Made by a program: the position numbers and the translations under genes. A stretch of 51,943 bases of DNA, from positions 1 to 51,943 of the forward strand of contig JAAHFN010000049.1 of the NCBI GenBank assembly GCA_010672965.1. The letters are read 5' to 3'. This document shows, piece after piece, positions 7,129 through 14,553 of the stretch (the stretch's first letter is position 1; every line of letters starts with the position of its first letter). The notes under the pieces are model-generated. The model was not told where the DNA came from, did not search any database, and worked only from the letters and a program-made list of their open reading frames with translations. This DNA comes from Oscillatoria sp. SIO1A7 (GTDB lineage: Bacteria; Cyanobacteriota; Cyanobacteriia; Cyanobacteriales; Laspinemataceae).

Positions 7129-8064
7129 TTACTGGTAATAATAGGCCAAGAAGATATGAAAAGCCAGCATAACAAAAAAAGCGCAAACTGTAATAATGTG
7201 GGTTGACAGCCAAATATCTCGCAATTGACGAATTAATCTGCCTTTAGAGAAGCTAGGGAAAAATTTTGAAATTTTGCCAGCCCGCTCTGGCACTAGGGTA
7301 AAATGCTTGCGAGTAGATTCTAAAACACCCGTTTCCGTGGTCACGCCCACCAAAGCCGAGAGGGTGACGGCAAAAAAGACCCAAAGGAAAATAGCATTAA
7401 AATTAAAACCTGTAGCTCCACCGGTATGAACCAGAACGATCGCCAAGAGTCCCACCCCTATAAATATATGCAGCCCTCGCCAGACCAGGATAGATCCCGG
7501 TAAAGAAATCTTCCACTGACGACCTCGTTTTCTCAGGGTGAACAGCATTTCTAATGCTACAAAGAATAAAGCTATATAACCAGTGGCGAGTTTATAAGTA
7601 TCTCCCAAGATAAACTGATGCCAGTCAAAAGCCCGATCGCGCAACACTTCTAGATATACCTTGCTCAGGGCAAAGGGCATCAGCAAGACAACGGTAATAA
7701 AAGTCAGGCCGATAAAGGTAGAAAACTTAATTTTGCCCAAGGCTTCGTTGAAGCTTTGTACGAGAGTTTTTGGAACTTCCCGACCTCTTTTGGGCGCAAG
7801 AACAATTCGGTATATAGAGCGACCGGCTTTCTCTTGCTGTTGCAGGAAGCCTTTTTTTATTAAGACCTCCAGCATGGCGATCGCTTCTGCCTCATCCCCA
7901 CCCATCTGAGCCGTCACTTCTCCCAGAGTAGGCGCTTCCTGTCGCCTAATCCAGTTGACTAGCTTTCGCTCTGCTTCCGGAAGAGCGAGGATATCGGCCA
8001 CCTGAATAGAGCCGCCTGTTCCTGCCTTCTTTGCCGGGGAAAGATTAGATTCCTCTTTACTCAT
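7129..8064 (-). CDS. Winged-helix domain fused to a dihaem b-type cytochrome
   Basis: A 311-residue membrane protein. Residues about 20-95 look like a cytoplasmic winged-helix fold (LPEAERKLVNWIRRQ, LGEVTAQMGGDEAEAIAMLEVLIKKGFL, then a basic wing). Five membrane segments follow at about 115-137, 156-176, 195-215, 222-242 and 287-309. Paired histidines His199/His213 and His289/His303 sit in helices 3 and 5, 14 residues apart, the spacing of bis-histidine haem ligands in cytochromes b. This suggests transfer of electrons between quinol and the periplasmic c-type haems of the neighbouring genes. The N-terminal domain is unusual for a cytochrome b. It follows the DUF3365 gene at a distance of 695 bp filled with repeats. 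Confidence 0.75.
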   Translation of the reverse strand: MSKEESNLSPAKKAGTGGSIQVADILALPEAERKLVNWIRRQEAPTLGEVTAQMGGDEAEAIAMLEVLIKKGFLQQQEKAGRSIYRIVLAPKRGREVPKTLVQSFNEALGKIKFSTFIGLTFITVVLLMPFALSKVYLEVLRDRAFDWHQFILGDTYKLATGYIALFFVALEMLFTLRKRGRQWKISLPGSILVWRGLHIFIGVGLLAIVLVHTGGATGFNFNAIFLWVFFAVTLSALVGVTTETGVLESTRKHFTLVPERAGKISKFFPSFSKGRLIRQLRDIWLSTHIITVCAFFVMLAFHIFLAYYYQ

Positions 8065-8110
8065 CTTCGTTAGTAAAATTTTGAGGGTTAAATTTTAATT
8101 TTTTAGTATT

Positions 8111-8247
8111 TATAGCGTTTTTCAAATTGATGCGATACCTGGGCGAAGCATCCCAATACGAGAACTCTCGTTCTACAGCCCAGACAGTCGCTCTTGTTAT
8201 TTCTTAGCCCCTACCAGATCGTTCATTACAATTTGAGCAACGCTATA
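8111..8247. mobile_element. Family B miniature element
   Basis: Inverted ends TATAGCGTTTTTCAAATT (8111) and AATTTGAGCAACGCTATA (to 8247) enclose about 100 bp with GAAGCATCCC and TAGCCCCTACCAG motifs shared with the 8450 segment. Non-coding. It lies in the repeat-filled gap between the DUF3365 and cytochrome b genes. Confidence 0.55.
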
Positions 8248-8279
8248 TTTGATATAGCACTAGGCTCCGGCAATGCTTG

Positions 8280-8332
8280 TGCTGACTGCTAACTGCTGAC
8301 TGCTAACTGCTGACTGCTGACTGCTGACTGCT
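8280..8332. repeat. Heptameric tandem repeat (STRR type)
   Basis: About seven copies of the heptamer GCTGACT/GCTAACT. Short tandemly repeated repetitive (STRR) heptamers are characteristic of filamentous cyanobacteria. Shorter runs of the same heptamer occur at 4655-4690, 20233-20270 and 30890-30905. Confidence 0.75.
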
Positions 8333-8449
8333 ATATCTTATATTTTTAAATCTTGAACCTTGAGGGGGTTAAGCATATCCGACTGTTGTCAAAAATATGT
8401 CAGTGGCTTGTCAATACTGTAAAAAAACTTATAAAACTGTAATATATAA

Positions 8450-8556
8450 ATGTAGGGGCGACAGCATCCCTGCAATAATCTCGGTTCTCAAACGGGAATC
8501 TTCTTATAGGGATGCTTCGCCCCAGACAACCTCACGCTAATTTGAGAAACGCTATA
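8450..8556. repeat. One-ended family B repeat
   Basis: GTAGGGGCGACAGCATCCC leads to TAATTTGAGAAACGCTATAA, a good family B right terminus. The order matches 1669-1768. No left inverted terminus is found, so this may be a truncated copy or a fusion of two repeat types. Confidence 0.45.
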
Positions 8557-8759
8557 ACAATTGAGAAGATAAGCTTATGGCTAGTAGTCTGTTAAGGCAG
8601 TTTTGAATAATCTTGCAATTTTTATGCCCAATGCCACCCAACCCAGACCCCTCAACCCACCCCTAGCCCCTCCCAGGAGGGGAGGGGACTGCCCGATGCC
8701 CGCGCAATTATTTCTTGACAGACTACCAGATTCTCTTCTCAATTGTTAAATTAAAATTC

Positions 8760-9401
8760 TCAACTGTCCAAAGGCAGATTAATCACCACGCCTCCCATCA
8801 CATCTCCGAGCTTGAAGACCTTATCAGGATAGCGCTCTTTATGTATGGGATGATTGTTGTGACAGGTAACGCAAGCTTCCGCTACCGCAACATCGGGATA
8901 AATTGCAGAAAAATATTTCTTGCCAGCAATTTCTCGTTCTGCTTTGTAGGGTTGGCTGGTATCTACTACCGTTTTCATCCCCTGTTTTTCAAATTCTCCT
9001 CTAGGAGCCTGATTGTCATTAATATTCCAATCGGAAATAAGACCTATAGTAAAGTTACCACTTTCAGAAGCCAGCTCTGCACCCATGCGGAACATCTGGG
9101 CTGGGAGAGGTATGCCGTTGCTTTGTTTCCAGGACTCGGTGGCTTCAGCAGGGACGACACCTTTGGGCTTGTCTTCGCCTTCTAGCTTCTTGAGGCGGTT
9201 AATGACATGTTTGGTATAGGCAGTGCGATCGGATTCAGCTACTTTGTGGATATAGTCAACGACTATTTCTGGTTTAATACCTACCGTAGCTTGTGGACCT
9301 CCACTGCAGGCTACGACAGAAAAGAAAATGGAAATCGAAATTGCCAATAAAATAATAGTTTTTGACTTAACTCTTTTACTCCAATTGTTCGCTAATAACA
9401 T
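8760..9401 (-). CDS. DUF3365-like monohaem c-type lipoprotein
   Basis: A 213-residue exported protein. The N-terminus has a hydrophobic segment (15-31) ending in VVAC, a lipobox with Cys32, so membrane-anchored lipoprotein export is likely. The body carries the pattern of DUF3365 (Tll0287-like) haem domains, ending with a single CVTCHNNHP haem-binding motif (Cys177, Cys180, His181) and GDVMGGVVINLPL. Known members are PAS-like haem sensor domains; here the domain stands alone, so a redox or ligand sensor or an electron shuttle are both possible. The start is supported by AGGAGA 8-9 nt upstream; the leader GAGAGGAGAAC is nearly identical to that of the globin at 11648. It lies 198 bp downstream of the hexahaem gene, on the same strand. 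Confidence 0.8.
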   Translation of the reverse strand: MLLANNWSKRVKSKTIILLAISISIFFSVVACSGGPQATVGIKPEIVVDYIHKVAESDRTAYTKHVINRLKKLEGEDKPKGVVPAEATESWKQSNGIPLPAQMFRMGAELASESGNFTIGLISDWNINDNQAPRGEFEKQGMKTVVDTSQPYKAEREIAGKKYFSAIYPDVAVAEACVTCHNNHPIHKERYPDKVFKLGDVMGGVVINLPLDS

Positions 9402-9599
9402 ATTTGGTTCTCCTCTCTCTTATGCGACTACAAATAAGGGTGTTACTGCTGTAAATTCGCTTGATGTCAGAATTACATCTCAATTCTGCTATCAATGGCT
9501 TGCCAATATCTTTAAGCTAAGCTAAGGGCGCAGCTTTACAATCCTGCGTCTAAATGCTATTAGCAGGCAAGCATTACTATGAATGCAGGTTTCAACTTT

Positions 9600-10565
9600 T
9601 TAACTCTGTTTTTCCTGCTCTTTAGCAAAGGCATTTTCCATGCGAAAGCCAGTTTGGAACAAAGCTTGCTTGAGAATGCGAACGCGATCTTGATGTATAT
9701 AGTAGGGCAGGCGGAGCTGCCAGATCGCTTGTTGGGAAGTTATGTCAGGATGGTTTTGGCCAAGGGAACTCTGGCTCGATCGCTTTTCTTTGAGCGTGCG
9801 AACCATCTCCAAAGTTTTTAAATCCTGGTTTGGGGGTCTATCGAAATTAGCTTCTACTAATTCATCATCGAAGATGCTGTTATAGGAAAACTCCATACCG
9901 TGGCATTGCATGCAGACATCTTTGACCATGCGATCGCGCGGCTTTAGAGTATAGGTATTATTGTGATTTGCCTGAACTTTAGATTCCGCCCCAATTGAAA
10001 TCGCCTCATAGCGAGGTAGGTGACAAGTAGCACAGGTCACCGATTCTGAAGAAGGTCTAGGCAGCTTTCCTTCTTTTGCTACAAGTTCGGCGTGCTTAGA
10101 ATTTTTATAATTAAGCGAATGGCGATCGTTATGGCAGCTCAGACAAGAATCAACTGCTGCAGTAAAAGTATCCACCGAATGAACGTCGTGACAAGTATTG
10201 CAGGTCATTGATTTAGACAGCGCCGATGCCTTCATCGGCAGACGGGCAAGACTTGGAGTCAAAGGCGTCTCTCCTTCCAGCAACCTAATGCCGTGTTTTC
10301 CCAGCAAAAACGTATTCGTTTCTTCCTCGTGACAGGAGCGGCAACTCTCGTAGGTCGGTCGCAAAACCAGCTCTTTCGTTTCCGAATCCTGATGACAGCT
10401 AGAGCAGTTCGCTCCTACCATAGCGTGAGCGCTGCCCTGCCAAAGTTCGTTAATCTCAGCTAGTTTTGCTTCGGAAACTTCCCCCCGAGCCACCTCAATA
10501 TTCCAGGATGCAAGGGCAAGCAACACCAGCAAAAAAGCTAGAAATTTTTTCGTTAATTTTTTCAC
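9600..10565 (-). CDS. Exported hexahaem c-type cytochrome
   Basis: A 321-residue periplasmic protein with signal peptide (basic KKLTKK then FLAFLLVLLALAS). It has six CXXCH sites: Cys54, 75, 122, 141, 178 and 218, with additional histidines (His47, 91, 129, 149, 158, 201) that could be distal ligands. The GTG start at 10565 overlaps the TGA of the upstream pentahaem gene (GTGA) and has GGAGG about 8 nt upstream, so the pair is translationally coupled. I do not recognise it as NrfA (no CXXCK) or as an octahaem hydroxylamine oxidoreductase. The C-terminal 95 residues have no haem motifs. A role as periplasmic electron carrier or multihaem reductase is inferred. Confidence 0.85.
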   Translation of the reverse strand: MKKLTKKFLAFLLVLLALASWNIEVARGEVSEAKLAEINELWQGSAHAMVGANCSSCHQDSETKELVLRPTYESCRSCHEEETNTFLLGKHGIRLLEGETPLTPSLARLPMKASALSKSMTCNTCHDVHSVDTFTAAVDSCLSCHNDRHSLNYKNSKHAELVAKEGKLPRPSSESVTCATCHLPRYEAISIGAESKVQANHNNTYTLKPRDRMVKDVCMQCHGMEFSYNSIFDDELVEANFDRPPNQDLKTLEMVRTLKEKRSSQSSLGQNHPDITSQQAIWQLRLPYYIHQDRVRILKQALFQTGFRMENAFAKEQEKQS

Positions 10566-11206
10566 GACCGACCTCCCAGGAACTCCCGACCCAAATCTGG
10601 CTCGGGAACTTTCTCTACAGTTGCCGTCACCGTTCTTTCTGGAACTGCCTGTTTCGGTAACATTGAAGGTTGGTCTAAGTTGTCTCGCAGAAAGCCAGTG
10701 GAAATAGAGCGATGGTCGTGAAAATTGTGACAGCCTGCAGCCCAACAGCCACTTGGGTCGAAGCCATCGTGACTCTTCATCTCCCCTTGGATAATTCCTT
10801 CATGGCAACTCATGCACATCTCTGGTTTCAGATGAACTCCTCGGGCAAAGATATGGACATGTTCTTGGTGGCAAGCAGTGCAAGTTAAAACGTCCAGCTT
10901 GGTTAATAGCTCTGCCCATCTGGGATCTCGGAATTTCTTCGGCCCGTGTGCGTCCTCGACCATTTCCGCTTCGTGACATCGCATACAAGCGTCATTAGTA
11001 ACGGGTTTGAAGCCCTCATGGCAGGAGACACAGGAAGCCTCAAATAAGGAATGACCAACTGAGGTTGTCCCCGGTAGGAAAATAGTCCGGCGATCGAGGG
11101 CAAAGGCGGCAATCAACCAAGCTAGTATCAGTCCTGCGATCGCTATAACTACTATATTTAGATTGAAGAACCGACTCTGACTTCTATTCATTGCCTTCTT
11201 TGCCAC
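10562..11206 (-). CDS. Membrane-anchored pentahaem c-type cytochrome
   Basis: A 214-residue protein with one N-terminal transmembrane anchor (about 18-38) and a periplasmic haem domain. Four CXXCH sites (Cys59, 74, 109, 131) are followed by CWAAGCH (Cys154-Cys159-His160), a CX4CH site, which is a rare haem attachment spacing. The overall plan (single anchor plus tetra/pentahaem) is that of NapC/NirT-type quinol dehydrogenases, though strict membership cannot be claimed. The start is a GTG at 11206, 13 bp after the globin stop; an ATG at 11191 is the alternative. It is coupled to the hexahaem gene by a 4-bp overlap, suggesting a membrane-to-periplasm electron relay. Confidence 0.83.
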   Translation of the reverse strand: MAKKAMNRSQSRFFNLNIVVIAIAGLILAWLIAAFALDRRTIFLPGTTSVGHSLFEASCVSCHEGFKPVTNDACMRCHEAEMVEDAHGPKKFRDPRWAELLTKLDVLTCTACHQEHVHIFARGVHLKPEMCMSCHEGIIQGEMKSHDGFDPSGCWAAGCHNFHDHRSISTGFLRDNLDQPSMLPKQAVPERTVTATVEKVPEPDLGREFLGGRS

Positions 11207-11219
11207 ACTTATAACTCAC

Positions 11220-11648
11220 TTAGCTGCCTTTAGCACCTTCTGCCTCTGCTGCTCCTTTAAGCATTATGTCCGCTATAGTGCCATAGGCCTCTTCCCAAGC
11301 CTTTTTTACTTCTGGCGTCCATTTATCGCCTAGGTAAGACTCAAAAGTTTTCAGCAACGCCCCACCCACTAAAGGATAATGTTCTTCCAGGGTTCCATAA
11401 TTTACATGGCGCGCTCCCAGTTTTTTTAAGGTATCAGTCAATGCGTCCGGCTTGCGCAAATTTTCTACCACCAAAACCAATGAAGCCACTAGCATTTTCT
11501 TCTGCTTGGCCATATCCGTCTTTTCAAACAGTTTGTCCGCTCCGGGATTGTCGGCAAACAGAGTTTCATAGAAGCTAGTCGCAAATTCGTCTGCCTTTGG
11601 TTTTACAAGCTCGAAACTTTCCTCTAGGTTCTTAACATCAAGAGACAT
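11220..11648 (-). CDS. Single-domain globin (flavohaemoglobin-like)
   Basis: A 142-residue globin. Pocket residues: Tyr27 (B10), Phe41 (CD1), Gln49 (E7), proximal His81 (LGARHVNYG), and EHYPLVGGALL (89-99), which matches the E-x-YPIVG-x-x-LL stretch of flavohaemoglobins. Neither a reductase domain nor a signal peptide is present, so it should be cytoplasmic. AGGAG lies 8 nt before the ATG. It heads the minus-strand redox island: the pentahaem gene starts 13 bp after its stop. It is clearly paralogous to the globin at 6282. NO dioxygenation or O2 binding coupled to the membrane chain is plausible; the reductant is unknown. Confidence 0.93.
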   Translation of the reverse strand: MSLDVKNLEESFELVKPKADEFATSFYETLFADNPGADKLFEKTDMAKQKKMLVASLVLVVENLRKPDALTDTLKKLGARHVNYGTLEEHYPLVGGALLKTFESYLGDKWTPEVKKAWEEAYGTIADIMLKGAAEAEGAKGS

Positions 11649-12932
11649 TTGTTCTCCTCTCTTTATATCTTCTCTTTACCTCGCAGCATATTAGCCCGAG
11701 GATTCTATCCTATACAATCTTGACTTACTTTTGGCAATCCATCAAAAATATACTCTTTCCGTCGCTATCCGAGTGGCAGGGTGGATAACAACTTTCTTTG
11801 CTATTATTAGTCAAATGGAGAGGTTATATTTTTTGACAGTCGATTGCCTGGCGCTTCATGGAGCCATATAGAACTACATTATCTTGGATGGATGGTTGCT
11901 ATTACGCTACTTTGACTTCTATTTATTTGTTTGCCTATTTATAACTGCACGATTTGCTGTCATCTACAGCATTGCCAACAACGATTGGTTAGCGTCAATC
12001 TATGACCATTTATCGGCAAAGTTTGTATAGTTTTTTACCGAACAAAAAATTTTTCGGATTTTTTTGCATGAATTTGATGGCCTTATTACATAGCGTCTCT
12101 ATTAAGGCCCGAGCGTTGCTCGTTTTGTTTTCGTTTCAATCGGAGATGTGGATTTATGCAGTAAGTCGCCTCAATTTTCACCAGGCATTAAGATATATTG
12201 CAGCAGAGTCATCTGGTATCGTTGCGTCCCGCAGAAACACGCTTTATGGCAATACGAAGTGGTGTTAGGACCTTTGTAAAGCGCGTATCTTGGGCCCAGG
12301 AATGGTAAGTCAAGAGCTTATTGCTCTTAGCTCTTGACTATCGAATTAGGTCATTGGCCAAAATTTTGGTCCCGCGTTGCGGTTGAACTCCTTGATTAAA
12401 CAACAGACAGATTTTCGTTTCAACGCTATATGTACCCGAACTGCCCAGCAGCAAGCGATGCATATAGCGTCTATCTGTAAGTCATGTTAAAATAAAACAC
12501 TTACGCTTTCTTATCGGCTCTAAGGCTATATATGTAGAAAGTGCGGTCGTGCTTCCTACAGATAGCTCCCGCTTGTAAATCCTAAGCCCCTTGACAAGGG
12601 GGATCTAGCTTCCAGCTTCCACGGCACAGGATGCAAGAGAGCTATTTATAATACAAGAGGGCACCTTATAGGCAAGCAATACACCATAAAACCTTCCCGC
12701 TCGTTCTTATGGTGCAAAAGCATTACCAAGTGTAACAACACTGAAACGATTATCCTGTCCTATCTTGACCTTACCCGATCTATTTGAGAAACGCTAGAAA
12801 AAACAATCGTCATTTGTCATAGATTGTTTTTAACTGTAAACTGTCAATTGTCACCTACCCTAAGTTTTCTAGCCCAGGAAAGAAAGCTTAGGTAGGGTAG
12901 CAAAGATATACAAGACAAAGAACCTTGAAAAT
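11649..12932. other. Long spacer upstream of the redox island, no convincing gene
   Basis: About 1.28 kb. An open stretch at 12002-12268 has poor protein character and no ribosome site. A perfect 10-bp hairpin, GTCAAGAGCT (12309-12318) with AGCTCTTGAC (12329-12338), and a lone family B end (ATTTGAGAAACGCTAG, about 12781-12796) are visible. The segment next to 11649 must hold the promoter of the globin/cytochrome cluster; I could not identify its boxes reliably. Confidence 0.4.
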
Positions 12933-13511
12933 ATGACAGAGGTATTTGGAGAATTCATCGAAAATCTGCCCCTGCGCAAGGAATACTTGGTTTTAGGATT
13001 TTCCCCTAGTTCTATTCCCCTAAAGCAGCGTTGGCGCAATAATGGTTTGTCCGCTGATTTTTTAGCCGACTATTGTAAAACCTTCTTCCCAGGAGAAGAT
13101 ATACCCGACGGTATTAATAAGCAAGACGAAGTAAGGGGTGCAGTCAGCTATATTGCTAATGAGTTATTGGAAAATGCGATGAAATTTAACGACGAGGAAT
13201 CGCCTTATCCCATTAGCATACAGCTACATTTGAATAGCGATCGCATTGTCTTTATCGTGACCAATAGCATTAGCCCCAAAGCCAAGCATCAATTTCAGGG
13301 GTATATCAAAAAACTATTGACAGAGGAACTGGAAGACTTATATATTCAGCAGTTAGAAAAAAATGCTAAAGAAAATAGCAATAATTCTTCTAGATTGGGG
13401 TTTCTTACTATGCTCAATGATTATACGGCTAAATTAGGGTGGAAGTTCGAGACTATCCAAGAAAACCCGGAAGCAATTACAGTCACCACTATGGTACAGC
13501 TTATGGTATAA
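12933..13511 (+). CDS. ATP-binding anti-sigma-factor-like protein (GHKL fold)
   Basis: A 192-residue cytoplasmic protein. VSYIANELLENAMKFND (71-87) is an N-box of the GHKL ATPase fold (Glu77, Asn81), as in SpoIIAB/RsbW-type switch kinases and DUF6272-like proteins. RLGFLTMLNDYTAKLGW near the C-terminus would cover the second ATP-lid region; a classical DxGxG box is not obvious. It is followed 164 bp later by a STAS-domain gene, the usual partner (anti-sigma-factor antagonist) in partner-switching modules. It probably binds or phosphorylates that STAS protein. No sigma factor or PP2C phosphatase gene lies in the window. Confidence 0.65.
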   Translation: MTEVFGEFIENLPLRKEYLVLGFSPSSIPLKQRWRNNGLSADFLADYCKTFFPGEDIPDGINKQDEVRGAVSYIANELLENAMKFNDEESPYPISIQLHLNSDRIVFIVTNSISPKAKHQFQGYIKKLLTEELEDLYIQQLEKNAKENSNNSSRLGFLTMLNDYTAKLGWKFETIQENPEAITVTTMVQLMV

Positions 13512-13675
13512 ATTACTTATAGATACGATCTCGAACGCTACCCTCCTGCTTTCCTAGGGGGGAGCGCCAGTTTTGTCTTCCCACCATCTCACATTACAGG
13601 CTGCCACCAAGGCCAACGCTCTTAACCAATTGAGACATATATCTACCAGCAATTACTAGATATTGATTATTGACT

Positions 13676-14056
13676 ATGGAAATTAGCAATAGCGATCCAA
13701 ATTATAAAGTATGGAATGATGAAGAAACGGAAATTGTATTCTTCGAGGGTTCTTTGCGGCTGGGTGGTCCAGACGAGTATAAGCCAATTGCAGATTTATT
13801 AAAAAGTGTAGGCGAAAGATTAGGAATTGAAAAAGTAATAATAAACTTAGAAAAACTAGAGTTCCTCAATAGTTCGGGAATCAGCATGCTCTCGAAGTTT
13901 ACAATCTGGGTACGCCAGAAAAAAACTCTCAAACTGGAGATAATAGGTTCAAAGAAAATACCCTGGCAATTAAAATCCTTAAAGAACTTGCAGCGGTTGA
14001 TGCCTAATGTGGACCTAAAATTTATAGACCCTTCTGAATCTGGGGATAAAACTTAA
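13676..14056 (+). CDS. STAS-domain protein (anti-sigma-factor antagonist-like)
   Basis: A 126-residue protein with a STAS fold. The stretch KVIINLEKLEFLNSSGISML (53-72) matches the conserved D/N-L-x-x-x-x-F-L-D/N-S-S/T-G region in which Ser66 or Ser67 would be the phosphorylated residue. The ATG at 13676 is preferred; a TTG two codons upstream is possible. It lies on the same strand as the GHKL ATPase gene ending at 13511, with which it likely forms a partner-switching pair controlling an unseen output. Confidence 0.75.
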   Translation: MEISNSDPNYKVWNDEETEIVFFEGSLRLGGPDEYKPIADLLKSVGERLGIEKVIINLEKLEFLNSSGISMLSKFTIWVRQKKTLKLEIIGSKKIPWQLKSLKNLQRLMPNVDLKFIDPSESGDKT

Positions 14057-14131
14057 TCGGGACTTAGGCAAATTGTCCGCTCTATTTCTGAAAATTTTGT
14101 AGATACGGGACCAATACCTCTCGGTCAAGCT

Positions 14132-14389
14132 TTAACTGGGGACCAATCGAAAGCTTAAATATGCTATTTTACCGTTTACGATCGATGGCCAATGCTCTTC
14201 GACCCAATGCTCGTCCAACTTAACCGAAATGTATTGGCTACGAGACTTACGCTTGCCTGTCCCCTCTAACACTCTTATGTAGCGTAGCAGGCAATTGGCA
14301 TGGGCAAATAGGACAATATATTGTTCGTGGGTAAGTCTATCGGGAGCGCGATCGCTACCTAAGCGTCTTTGCAGGAGAATCTCCTGCAA
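14132..14389 (-). CDS. Doubtful ORF or gene remnant
   Basis: An 85-codon frame starting at a TTG, without a clear ribosome site. The internal part (HEQYIVLFAHANCLLRYIR, SQYISVKLDEHWVEEHWPS) looks protein-like, but I recognise no family, and a stop lies three codons upstream of the start. It could be the tail of a decayed gene. It lies between convergent and divergent neighbours, with no partner. Confidence 0.2.
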   Translation of the reverse strand: MQEILLQRRLGSDRAPDRLTHEQYIVLFAHANCLLRYIRVLEGTGKRKSRSQYISVKLDEHWVEEHWPSIVNGKIAYLSFRLVPS

Positions 14390-14553
14390 GGCGAATTGCC
14401 ATCAAATATTGCATATAACTTATATGAATAAGGCAGGTAATTAATAGATTATTATGGGTAGTGACTCAAAGATCAAAACTCAAAAAGGTAAACGAGCCAT
14501 CCATTTTCTGATAAATTAGGCAATCGATCCCATTGGTAGAATACCAAAGTTCT

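Noticed and set aside
9600-10565. Octahaem nitrite reductase or hydroxylamine oxidoreductase assignment
   Set aside because: Only six CXXCH sites are present, no CXXCK, and no specific active-site motif could be recognised; left as hexahaem cytochrome.
12002-12268. 88-codon plus-strand frame upstream of the redox island
   Set aside because: No ribosome site, atypical composition and no recognisable pattern; treated as spacer.
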